The notes beneath the pieces are model-generated. The model saw only the letters and a program-made list of their open reading frames with translations, made no database searches and had not been told where the DNA came from. The position numbers and the translations under genes are program-made. Positions 7,028-14,144 of a DNA stretch of 14,510 nt are shown here, piece after piece; positions within the stretch are counted from its first letter, which is position 1, and every line of letters starts with the position of its first letter. The stretch is from JBJXFY01 sp046155815 (GTDB taxonomy: Bacteria; Verrucomicrobiota; Verrucomicrobiia; Limisphaerales; CAIMTB01), in assembly GCA_046155815.1 (NCBI GenBank), contig JBJXFY010000205.1, forward strand, positions 1 through 14,510, given 5' to 3'.

Positions 7028-10000
7028 ATGCCGAACCCGAAACCATCCGCGGGGAACAAGGCCCGGCCCTCCGCCCCCGCGGCTCCCAGGACCACCGTCC
7101 CGGCCCCGGCCGTGCCGCCGGAACCGCCCGCGCCGAAGGGCGGCCTCTTCCGCCGCAGCGACTGGATCGGCTTCGCGCTGGCGAGCCTGCTGACGTTCGC
7201 CGGCTACGTCTGGACAATGGCGCCGGACGTGACGCTCGAGGACTCCGGCGAGCTGGCCGTGGCCTCGATGTACCTCGGCGTGCCGCACCCGCCGGGCTAC
7301 CCGGTGTGGACGATCTACTCCTGGCTCTTCACGGTGCTGCTGCCTTTTTCGAACATCGCGTGGCGCGTCTCGGTCTCGTCCGCGTTCGCCGCGGCGCTGT
7401 CGTGCGGCCTGATCGCGCTGATGATCTCCCGCGTCAGCGCCACGCTGCTGGACACGCTCGAGGCCACGAAGGGGCTGGCGGAGAAGCTGCGCGACCGCAT
7501 CGGCGTGGTGGCGGGCTTTTCCGGCGCGCTGCTCCTGGGCTTCAACGGCTTCATGTGGAGCCAGGCGGTGATCGTGGAGGTGTACACGCTGAGCGTGCTG
7601 TCGCTCACGGCGATGCTGGTGATGCTGCTGCACTGGGTCTATTTCCCGCAGCAGCGGAAGTACCTGTACTGGGCGGCGTTCCTCTTCGGCATCTGCTTCA
7701 CGAACCACCAGACGCTGATCGTGGCGGCCATGGGCATCCAGGTGCTGGTCGCGGCCGCGCAGCCGCGGCTGGGGCGCGAGGCGTTCCTGGCGAACGGCGT
7801 CGTGTTCCTCGCCGGCCTGGGGCTGATGGCTGCCGGCGGCCTCGAAAACATCGCCAGCAGCCCGGCGCTCCGGGGCATCTTCATCCTCGTCGGCGTCGCC
7901 TCGATCGCGGCGTACGTATGGCTCGCGGCGAAGACGCAGCAGAAGTTCATGGAGATCGTGCGCACGCTGGCGGTGTACGCGGCGCTGGGCTTCCTGGCCT
8001 CGCTCATCCCGGCGGCGGCGGGCTTCCTGCCGATCCGGGGCGGGATGTGGCTGCCGTACCTGACGGTTGGTGGCGGCGCGGTGGCGTGCGCCTGGATGCT
8101 CATCCGCAGAACGTGGACGCTGGACCGCAGCTGGTTGACGGCGCTGGTCTCCCTGGCGGCGTTCCTGGGGGGCGTGTCGTTCTACCTCTTCATGCCGTTC
8201 GCCTCGATCACGAACCCTCCGATGAACTGGGGCTACGCGAGCACCTGGGACGGCTTCGTGCACGCCTTCACCCGCGGGCAGTATGAGAAGACGAACCCGT
8301 CGCTGGAGATCGGCCGGCTCTTCGACCAGGTGCTGCTGCTTTTCGAGGGCGCGGTCGAGGAGTTCAACATCGCCTTCCTCCTGGTCGCGCTGGTGCCCGT
8401 TCTCTTCTACCCACAGATGCGCCGCAACCCGCGTCCCGCGGAGCAGGGCGTGGGCCCGGAGCGGGCGTGGCTGCTCGGCCTGCTGGGCATCTACGCCTGC
8501 CTCGCGTTCCTGCTGCTCTGGCTGCTCAACCCCTCGACCGACCGTCAGAGCCGCGAGCTGACGCGCGTGTTCTTCACGGCGTCGCACGTCTTGATTGCCA
8601 TCGGCTTCGGCTACGGGCTGGCCATCATCGCCGGCCTGTGCGCGCAGCGGTTCGCCGAGTTCCGCCGCTTCGGGCTGATCGGCGCGACGGGCGCGGCGGC
8701 CATCGCGCTGTTCGTGGTGCTGGTGACCTTCGGGTGGGTGCCGCTCTTCGCGCCGGACGAGCCTTCCTACTTCTTCGGCATCGGGCCGTCGCGCGACCCG
8801 CTGGTGCGCGGGACCGCGCTGCTGGCGCTCGGCCTGGCCGGCATCGCGGTGCTGTACTTCGTCCTGCCGCAAGGCCGGCACTCGATGACGCTGCTGCTGG
8901 CGCTCTTCGCCGTGCTGCCCCTGAAGTCCATCCTTTCCCACTGGGCCGACAACGAGCAGCGCGGCCACCTGTTCGGGTACTGGTTCGGCCACGACATGTT
9001 CCACCCGCCCTACAAGGACAAGGACGGCCAGCCGCTGCTGCCGGAAATGACCCGCGACGCGATCCTCTTCGGGGGCACGGACCCGGGGCGCTTCAACCCC
9101 ACCTACATGATTTTCTGCGAGAGCTTCATCCCGCCCCGGGCCAAGCCCCGCAACCCGGACTTCGACCGCCGCGACGTGTACCTGATCACGCAGAACGCCC
9201 TCGCCGACGGCACCTACCTCAACTACATCCGCGCCCACTACAACCGCAGCGCGCAGGTGGACCCGCCGTTCTTCCAGGAGATGCTCCGCCCGCGGAAGGA
9301 AAAGGAGCAGGGCCTCTACACCAACTGGGTCGCCCGCGCCGTCGCTCCCGTGGACCGTGCCATGCGCCGCTTCGGCGACGCCGTGGAGGCCCGCCGCCGC
9401 GCGCTGCCCCTGTACCCGCTCAAGGAGATCCACATCCCCACGCCGCTCGATTCCATGCAGAGCTACGACGAGTACATGCAGGACGCCTGGCGGCGGAAGC
9501 AGATGGGCCAGCTCCGTCCCGGGGAGGATGTGAACGAGTCCGGCGGCCGGGTCAGCGTCAGCGGCCAGGTCGCCGTCATGGCCATCAACGCCCTGCTCGC
9601 CAAGGTCATCTTCGACAAGAACCCCGGCCACGAGTTCTTCATCGAGGAGAGCTTCCCGCTGGACTGGATGTTTCCCCACCTCACGCCGTTCGGGATCATC
9701 ATGAAGATCAACCGCGAGCCGCTGGACACGATGCCGGAGGACGCGATGGCGCGGGACCACGAGTTCTGGAGCCAGTACTCGGACCGGCTGATCGGCAACT
9801 GGATCACCTACGACACGCCGGTGCGGGAGATCACCGACTTCGTCGAGCGCGTGTTCATCGACCGCGACCTCCGCGGCTTCCAGGGCGACCGGAAGTTCCT
9901 GCGCGACGACAACGCGCAGAAGGCCTTCTCCAAGCTCCGCAGCGCCATTGCCGGCGTTTACGTCTGGCGCCTCCAGAATGCCGCCCGCACCCCCGCCGAG

Positions 10001-10804
10001 CAGCAGCGCCTCGCCAAGGAGGCGGAGTTCGCCTTCAAGCAGGCCTTCGCCTACTGCCCGTACAGCCCCGAGGCCGTCTTCCGCTTCGCCAACCTGCTCG
10101 TGACGCTCGGCCGGTTCGACGATGCCATGCTCGTCGCGCGCACCTGCATGAGGCTGGACCCCTTCAACCCCGCCATCGCCTCGCTTGTCGCCCAGATCGG
10201 CGAGATGCAGAAGCAGCGGCCCGAGATCGAGCGCGCCCGAGCCGACCTGCAGGCCCGCGAGGAAAGGTTCCGTGCCGACCCGGCCGACGCGGACAACGCC
10301 CTCGCGCTGGTCCAGAGCTACCTTCAGATGCAGATGCCCGGCAACGCGACCAACGTGCTCGCCACCATGGCCGCCGCGCTCGAGCCGCGCCTCCAGACCA
10401 ATCCCGCCGACGCGCGCACCGCCGCCTACCTCGCCGCCGCCTACGTCCAGCTCCGCCAGCCCGGGCCGGCGGCCCGCGCCCTCGACACCATCCTCAGCCA
10501 GACCAACGTGGACACCACGCTGCTCCTCAGCGTCGCGCAGAGCTACGCGCAGCTCGGGGACGCGGTGAAGCTCGAGCAGGTGCTCCGCCAGATCACCCAG
10601 CGGATGCCCGACAGCCCCGAGGGCTGGTACGACTACGCCGCCGTCGCCGCCTCCATCGGCAAGGTCGCCGAGGCCCGCAGCGCCCTTGAGACCGCCCTGC
10701 GCCTCAGCGATGCCCGCCGCCTCCGCGACCCGCGCGCCAAGGATCTCCGCGCCACCGCCGCGTCCGACCCGCGCCTCGCCCCGATCCCCGGCGCCCGGCC
10801 TTGA
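7028..10804 (+). CDS. DUF2723 (TMEM260-like) membrane glycosyltransferase with TPR-like C-terminus
   Basis: A protein of 1258 residues. A Pro/Ala-rich cytoplasmic leader (1-40) is followed by a first membrane helix and the family signature APDVTLEDSGEL (65-76) and LGVPHPPGYPVW (83-94). The acidic residues in this first outer loop fit a GT-C fold such as protein O-mannosyltransferases; the DUF2723 family includes human TMEM260, an O-mannosyltransferase. About ten or more membrane segments run to roughly residue 650. A soluble middle part (about 650-970) and a helical-repeat C-terminus (about 985-1240, with AEFAFKQAFAYCPYSPEAVF, then LGRFDDAMLVARTCMRLDP) follow. It starts 10 nt after the anti-sigma-like gene with no Shine-Dalgarno visible, so coupling to that gene is likely. 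Probable role: transferring a lipid-linked sugar to exported proteins. The family is firm; donor and acceptor are unknown. Confidence 0.88.
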   Translation: MPNPKPSAGNKARPSAPAAPRTTVPAPAVPPEPPAPKGGLFRRSDWIGFALASLLTFAGYVWTMAPDVTLEDSGELAVASMYLGVPHPPGYPVWTIYSWLFTVLLPFSNIAWRVSVSSAFAAALSCGLIALMISRVSATLLDTLEATKGLAEKLRDRIGVVAGFSGALLLGFNGFMWSQAVIVEVYTLSVLSLTAMLVMLLHWVYFPQQRKYLYWAAFLFGICFTNHQTLIVAAMGIQVLVAAAQPRLGREAFLANGVVFLAGLGLMAAGGLENIASSPALRGIFILVGVASIAAYVWLAAKTQQKFMEIVRTLAVYAALGFLASLIPAAAGFLPIRGGMWLPYLTVGGGAVACAWMLIRRTWTLDRSWLTALVSLAAFLGGVSFYLFMPFASITNPPMNWGYASTWDGFVHAFTRGQYEKTNPSLEIGRLFDQVLLLFEGAVEEFNIAFLLVALVPVLFYPQMRRNPRPAEQGVGPERAWLLGLLGIYACLAFLLLWLLNPSTDRQSRELTRVFFTASHVLIAIGFGYGLAIIAGLCAQRFAEFRRFGLIGATGAAAIALFVVLVTFGWVPLFAPDEPSYFFGIGPSRDPLVRGTALLALGLAGIAVLYFVLPQGRHSMTLLLALFAVLPLKSILSHWADNEQRGHLFGYWFGHDMFHPPYKDKDGQPLLPEMTRDAILFGGTDPGRFNPTYMIFCESFIPPRAKPRNPDFDRRDVYLITQNALADGTYLNYIRAHYNRSAQVDPPFFQEMLRPRKEKEQGLYTNWVARAVAPVDRAMRRFGDAVEARRRALPLYPLKEIHIPTPLDSMQSYDEYMQDAWRRKQMGQLRPGEDVNESGGRVSVSGQVAVMAINALLAKVIFDKNPGHEFFIEESFPLDWMFPHLTPFGIIMKINREPLDTMPEDAMARDHEFWSQYSDRLIGNWITYDTPVREITDFVERVFIDRDLRGFQGDRKFLRDDNAQKAFSKLRSAIAGVYVWRLQNAARTPAEQQRLAKEAEFAFKQAFAYCPYSPEAVFRFANLLVTLGRFDDAMLVARTCMRLDPFNPAIASLVAQIGEMQKQRPEIERARADLQAREERFRADPADADNALALVQSYLQMQMPGNATNVLATMAAALEPRLQTNPADARTAAYLAAAYVQLRQPGPAARALDTILSQTNVDTTLLLSVAQSYAQLGDAVKLEQVLRQITQRMPDSPEGWYDYAAVAASIGKVAEARSALETALRLSDARRLRDPRAKDLRATAASDPRLAPIPGARP

Positions 10805-10815
10805 GCCGCCCCGTG

Positions 10816-10837
10816 GCGGCGACGCCCTCGTCGCCGC
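10816..10837. repeat. perfect 9-bp hairpin after the DUF2723 gene; part of an inverted repeat pair
   Basis: GCGGCGACG (10816-10824) pairs perfectly with CGTCGCCGC (10829-10837) across a CCCT loop. It starts 12 nt after the DUF2723 stop and could act as a terminator or mRNA 3' end, though no T-run follows. The 24 nt at 10812-10835 recur in reverse orientation at 14457-14480 with one mismatch. Confidence 0.7.
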
Positions 10838-10873
10838 AAGGTGCCCGTCACCACCCCGGCGCGCGGCCGGCAG

Positions 10874-10894
10874 GGCGCGCACTCCGTGCGCGCC
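10874..10894. repeat. 9-bp hairpin with TCC loop
   Basis: GGCGCGCAC (10874-10882) and GTGCGCGCC (10886-10894) are exact complements around a three-base TCC loop. The same stem-plus-TCC (or GGA on the other strand) design recurs at 14085-14101 and 14484-14504. Confidence 0.7.
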
Positions 10895-10897
10895 GTT

Positions 10898-10916
10898 CGT
10901 GACCGGGGCCGTCACG
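10898..10916. repeat. 6-bp hairpin
   Basis: CGTGAC (10898-10903) pairs with GTCACG (10911-10916) across a 7-nt loop. It lies 4 nt after the preceding hairpin. Confidence 0.5.
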
Positions 10917-10975
10917 GCCATCCGCGCCGCCCCCCGCGGCTTCGTGGCGCGAGAAGGTGCCGTCCCGCGGCCCGC

Positions 10976-10997
10976 GGCGGGCAGAGGACTGCCCGCC
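10976..10997. repeat. 9-bp hairpin with AGGA loop
   Basis: GGCGGGCAG (10976-10984) pairs perfectly with CTGCCCGCC (10989-10997) around AGGA. It is the same size class as its neighbours, but the stem sequence differs. Confidence 0.65.
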
Positions 10998-11113
10998 CCA
11001 CCTTTCCCGGCCCGCTCCACCGTTGCGGGCACTGGCGGATCTCACCGGCCGCCCGCCCGCAGCGCGTCCAGCGTGAGCGCGAGGGCCGTCCTGTCTCCGC
11101 GGGCCGCGAAACG

Positions 11114-11189
11114 TCCCGGAGGGGCGAGCTTCGCGAGCCCAAGGTGCCGCGGGCGAGGTGCGGCCGGGGCTCGTGGAACTTGCCCCTCC
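11114..11189. repeat. long imperfect inverted repeat; two copies of a dispersed GAGGGGC element
   Basis: The arm at 11118-11140 (begins GGAGGGGCGAGC, ends GCGAGCCC) matches the reverse complement of 11167-11189 at 19 of 23 positions; the intervening 26 nt would be the loop. A third copy, in direct orientation, sits inside the STAND coding sequence at 13194-13220 and matches the left arm with its TCCC flank at 25 of 27 positions. This makes it a dispersed element, not only a local hairpin. Confidence 0.65.
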
Positions 11190-11206
11190 AAAAAACTGCG
11201 CGGCCT

Positions 11207-11227
11207 GCGCGGGCGGGCCGCCCGCGC
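11207..11227. repeat. 9-bp hairpin with GGC loop
   Basis: GCGCGGGCG (11207-11215) pairs exactly with CGCCCGCGC (11219-11227) around GGC. It lies 57 nt upstream of the possible small gene at 11285. Confidence 0.6.
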
Positions 11228-11284
11228 CCCGGTCCGGGCTTGCCATTCCCGCGTCGCCTTCCCGAGGCTCACGGACGTCGCGCC

Positions 11285-11416
11285 ATGGAGTTCGCCGGCC
11301 TCAGCCTGATCGGCCTCTCGCTCGTGCAAATCACGGGCGGGGCGCTCGCCGGCCTCAGCCTTGCCGCTCCTTGGTCCGGGCCTGCCTTGGGCCGCGCGCG
11401 CCCCCCGGCTTCATGA
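11285..11416 (+). CDS. possible 43-residue hydrophobic peptide coupled to the STAND gene
   Basis: An ATG-started frame of 43 codons ends in TGA, whose first bases overlap the ATG of the STAND gene (ATGA at 11413-11416), the junction type used by three real gene pairs earlier in the window. The peptide starts MEFAGLSLIGLSLVQITGG and has one membrane-helix-like stretch (about residues 4-30) with repeated GLSL. Third-position GC is about 86% in this frame, against about 65% in the STAND frame extended upstream over the same bases, and the third frame stops early. A 16-nt direct repeat (11292-11307 and 11346-11361) encodes the two AGLSL blocks. There is no convincing Shine-Dalgarno, and I know no homologue. 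It could be a leader peptide, a small membrane partner, or chance. Confidence 0.35.
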   Translation: MEFAGLSLIGLSLVQITGGALAGLSLAAPWSGPALGRARPPAS

Positions 11417-13992
11417 GCACGCTGCATCCCATCGCCAACTGCGACCGCGCCGGCCGTCGGGCCGACGTGCTCTTCCTCCACGGTTTGGGCGGCCACGCCT
11501 TCAAGACCTGGCGGCATGGCGAGGGCGACGACACCTCCTGGCCGCACTGGCTCGGGCAGGACGCGCCCGAAGCCGGCGTCTGGTCGCTGGGCTACGCCGC
11601 CAGCCCCACCCGTCTCACGGGGCTGCTCCGCATGGTCGGTTTGGGGAACCGCGACAGCGGCCACGGCATGGCGCTGCCCGACCGCGCCGTGAAGGTGCTC
11701 GACCTGATGACGCAGCGCGGCTTTGGCCAGCGGCCGCCGATGTTCATCGGCCACAGCCTGGGCGGGCTGCTGGCCAAGCAGGTTCTTCGCGCTGCCGAGG
11801 CTTCTCCCGACGCCGCGAAGCAGGCGGTCTATCGCCAGACGCGCGCGGTGCTGTTCGTCGGCACCCCGCACGCCGGCGCGGACCTCGCCTCGCTTGCCGC
11901 CGCGTTCCAGGCGATTTTCGGCACCACCGTCAGCCTCGAGGATTTGCGCGCGCACGATCCCCACCTCCGCGAGCTCCTGAACTGGTTCCGGAACCACGCC
12001 GGCCCGGCGGCCGTCCACGTCCGCACCTACTACGAACTGCGGACGCTGAAGGGCTTTACGATCGTCAACCCCACCTCCTCCCATCCCGGCGTGGGCGAGG
12101 ATCCGGTGGGGCTGGATGAGGATCATCTCAGCCTCGCCAAGCCCCGGGAGCGCGACTCGCAGGTCTGCGGCGCGGCCCTCCAGATGCTTCGCGGGTTCAT
12201 GCTCGCCCCCCGGATGCCGGCCGTGGCACCGGGCGGGCCTCACGCCCCCGCGCCCGCCGTACCGTTCGCGCCGGAGATCGTGGTCCGCCTCGAGCCGGCG
12301 CATTTCCAGCGGGATGAAGTCCGCCTCCCCCGCCAGCTCCCGCCGCGCGCCACTGCGGAGGAGTTCTTTGGCCGCGCGACCGAGCTGGCGCAGCTCACCG
12401 ACCGCCTCCGCCGCGGGCTGAGCACCGTCGTCGTCGGCCCGGCCGGGATGGGCAAGACCGCCCTCGCCGCCGAGGCCGTCCGCGCCGTCGTGGGCGACGA
12501 CGAAAAATCCCTCGCCGCCAGCCCGTTCCCGGACGGCGTGGTGCTGCTGGACCTCTACCAGCTCAAGGCCCGGAGCGACGACGTGTTCGGCGCGCTGGCC
12601 GGGGCCTTTCTTGGTCCGGCGGGGGCGCAGGAAAATCCCCGTAAACGCGCCTCTGAGGCCGTGGCCGGAAAGCAGGCCCTCATCATCTTCGAGGGCGCGG
12701 AGGAGGCGGACGGAAGGGACGGCCGCGCCGCGCTGGCGGACCTGCTGGCGGTGCTGGCCCCGGACAACCGCCGCCTCGTCCTCACCCGCGAGCGCACGCA
12801 GGCGAACCCGGCCGAAATGGTGGAACTCACCGAGGCGCTGGCCCCGGAGGACGCCGCCGCGCTGTTCGACCGGCTCGCCGGAGGCCGCGTGCCGGCCGCC
12901 GTGCGCGGGCAGGTGCTGGCGCTGCTGCAAGGGCACCCGCTGGCCATCACCTGGGCCGGCGGCCTCCTGCGCCGGGACGACGAGGATCCCGCCGTGCTCG
13001 CCACCGAGTGGGCCGCGAAGCCTTTGGCGGCGCTGAACGACCCCGACCCCGCGAAGCGCGAGCACAAGCTGGCCTGGCTCTACGGCCGCAGCGTGCGCGG
13101 GCTGGGGCCGGACGAGCGCGCCGTGCTCGAGGCCGCCGGCCTGCTCGCCCACGCTCCCTTCCCCCTCGCCGCGATGGACGCCGCCCTGGGTGATCCCGGA
13201 GGGGCGGGCTCCGCGAGCCCCGCCCGCGCCGCCCGGCGCCGCCTCGTGCAGGCCGGCCTGCTCCGCCGCGTGCCCGCGGAGGCGGACCACTGGCAGTTCA
13301 CCCATGTCCTGGCCTGCCAGTTCGCCCGGCGTGAGACGGGGTCCGACGCCGCGCGGCGCGGGCGCCTGGGCCGCTGGCTGCACGGCGACCTGCTGCAGGC
13401 CCTGCGCACCAATGAAGGCGGGGAGAAGGCCCTTTCCCTCAGCCGCCCCCTGCTCCACGCCGCCGCCCTGCTCCGCACGGATGACGACCAGCGCCTGTGG
13501 GATCCGCTGGCCAACTTCGCGCTCTACGCCGCCGTGGAGCGCCTCACCGCGCTGGGCCGGCTGGACATGGTACGCCTCGCCCTCGAGGCCGTGGGGATGT
13601 GGCTGGACCGCCTGCCCGGTGACAAGCTGGTCGAGCCGGCCTGGCTGCGGGAAAGGTCGGTGCTGTTCAATCGCCGCGGCGACGTGCAGCTGGCGCAGGG
13701 GAATCTGGCCGGGGCGCAGGCGAGCTACGAGGAGAGCCGGAAAGTTCGGGCCCGGCTGGCGGCGGCCGACCCGACCAACGCGCAGTGGCAGCGGGATTTG
13801 TTCTACTCCCATGCCAAACTGGCGGAAGTGACCGAGAAGGGCGGCGAGGCAACGCGGGCCCTTCGCCTCTGGGAACTTGCCCTGCCCATCACGGAACGCC
13901 TCGCCGCGCTCGACCCCACCAACGCCACCTGGCAGCAGGATGTCCGCGTCAGCCGGGCGCAGGTCGCGCGGCTGCGGGCCGCCGTGCCGTAG
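11413..13992 (+). CDS. alpha/beta-hydrolase - STAND (NB-ARC-like) NTPase - TPR protein, candidate NLR-like defence gene
   Basis: A protein of 859 residues. Residues 1-263 form an alpha/beta-hydrolase of the SERAC1/lipase type: VLFLHGLGG (19-27), nucleophile elbow GHSLGG (113-118, Ser115), FVGTPHAGAD (148-157), and DEDHLSLAKP (235-244) with probable catalytic His238; Glu208 or a nearby acid may complete the triad. After a Pro/Ala linker, residues about 318-520 are a STAND NTPase: GPAGMGKTA Walker A (342-350, Lys348), QALIIFEGAEE Walker-B-like (421-431), LVLTRER (455-461) and GHPLAITWAGG (507-517). A winged-helix-like region spans about 557-640. Two TPR-like units (746-843) carry RLAAADPTNAQWQRD and RLAALDPTNATWQQD. 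The C-terminal repeats would sense a trigger and the NTPase would assemble to activate the hydrolase. ATG 11413 is chosen because the hydrolase begins there; the frame is open back to 11158. Domains are confident; the defence role is inferred. Confidence 0.88.
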   Translation: MSTLHPIANCDRAGRRADVLFLHGLGGHAFKTWRHGEGDDTSWPHWLGQDAPEAGVWSLGYAASPTRLTGLLRMVGLGNRDSGHGMALPDRAVKVLDLMTQRGFGQRPPMFIGHSLGGLLAKQVLRAAEASPDAAKQAVYRQTRAVLFVGTPHAGADLASLAAAFQAIFGTTVSLEDLRAHDPHLRELLNWFRNHAGPAAVHVRTYYELRTLKGFTIVNPTSSHPGVGEDPVGLDEDHLSLAKPRERDSQVCGAALQMLRGFMLAPRMPAVAPGGPHAPAPAVPFAPEIVVRLEPAHFQRDEVRLPRQLPPRATAEEFFGRATELAQLTDRLRRGLSTVVVGPAGMGKTALAAEAVRAVVGDDEKSLAASPFPDGVVLLDLYQLKARSDDVFGALAGAFLGPAGAQENPRKRASEAVAGKQALIIFEGAEEADGRDGRAALADLLAVLAPDNRRLVLTRERTQANPAEMVELTEALAPEDAAALFDRLAGGRVPAAVRGQVLALLQGHPLAITWAGGLLRRDDEDPAVLATEWAAKPLAALNDPDPAKREHKLAWLYGRSVRGLGPDERAVLEAAGLLAHAPFPLAAMDAALGDPGGAGSASPARAARRRLVQAGLLRRVPAEADHWQFTHVLACQFARRETGSDAARRGRLGRWLHGDLLQALRTNEGGEKALSLSRPLLHAAALLRTDDDQRLWDPLANFALYAAVERLTALGRLDMVRLALEAVGMWLDRLPGDKLVEPAWLRERSVLFNRRGDVQLAQGNLAGAQASYEESRKVRARLAAADPTNAQWQRDLFYSHAKLAEVTEKGGEATRALRLWELALPITERLAALDPTNATWQQDVRVSRAQVARLRAAVP
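13194..13220. repeat. dispersed GAGGGGC element inside the STAND coding sequence
   Basis: These 27 nt match the intergenic element at 11114-11140 at 25 of 27 positions. The length is a multiple of three and the reading frame is kept; it encodes about ten small, flexible residues (594-603, DPGGAGSASP) within the winged-helix-like region. This looks like insertion of, or convergence on, an intergenic repeat in a surface loop. Confidence 0.6.
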
Positions 13993-14084
13993 CGCGGGAA
14001 CCGGCCGGCTGCGGCCCCGCCCGCGGCCCTCCGCGCGCGGCCGGAAAGCCGGGGCCTGGCGCCGGCGAGGCCCAGCCGGGGAGC

Positions 14085-14125
14085 GCACGCCTCCGGCGTG
14101 CCGTGCCGGGCGTCGCGCCCGGCAC
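14085..14125. repeat. two adjacent hairpins, 7-bp and 10-bp stems
   Basis: GCACGCC/GGCGTGC (14085-14091 and 14095-14101, TCC loop) is followed one base later by GTGCCGGGCG/CGCCCGGCAC (14103-14112 and 14116-14125, TCG loop). Both stems are perfect. They lie about 95 nt after the STAND stop, in a gap (13993-14144) where I see no gene, and just upstream of the headless remnant. Confidence 0.65.
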
Positions 14126-14144
14126 CCTCCTCCCTCCATTCCTT

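Larger units (their letters stand above)
10805..11284. other. gene-free interval filled with hairpins
   Basis: No supported gene lies in these 480 nt. Reading frames stay open only because of high GC, and they show no recognisable protein. The sequence is a chain of GC-rich palindromes, each listed separately, plus three copies of AAGGTGCC (near 10839, 10955 and 11141). The composition is intergenic repeat DNA; a promoter for the downstream STAND gene should be here, but I could not identify one. Confidence 0.7.

Noticed and set aside
6653..11032. 1459-codon open frame on the minus strand opposite the DUF2723 gene
   Set aside because: The translation is Arg/His/Gly/Val-rich with no domain, while the + strand has a clear membrane protein family. 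Strong GC3 bias removes antisense stops, so such shadows are expected.
10816..11227. CRISPR array
   Set aside because: The hairpins differ in stem sequence and spacing is irregular (4 to over 200 nt); there is no constant repeat with unique spacers.
10686..11309. Open + strand frames through the gap after the DUF2723 gene
   Set aside because: They overlap the DUF2723 end, consist of Arg/Ala/Pro-rich translation of palindromes, and have no family resemblance. Only the last 43 codons (from 11285) were kept as a possible gene.
11158..11412. 85-codon N-terminal extension of the STAND protein
   Set aside because: The residues are Pro/Arg/Cys-rich with poor GC3, cross a hairpin and a dispersed repeat, and precede the natural start of the hydrolase fold.
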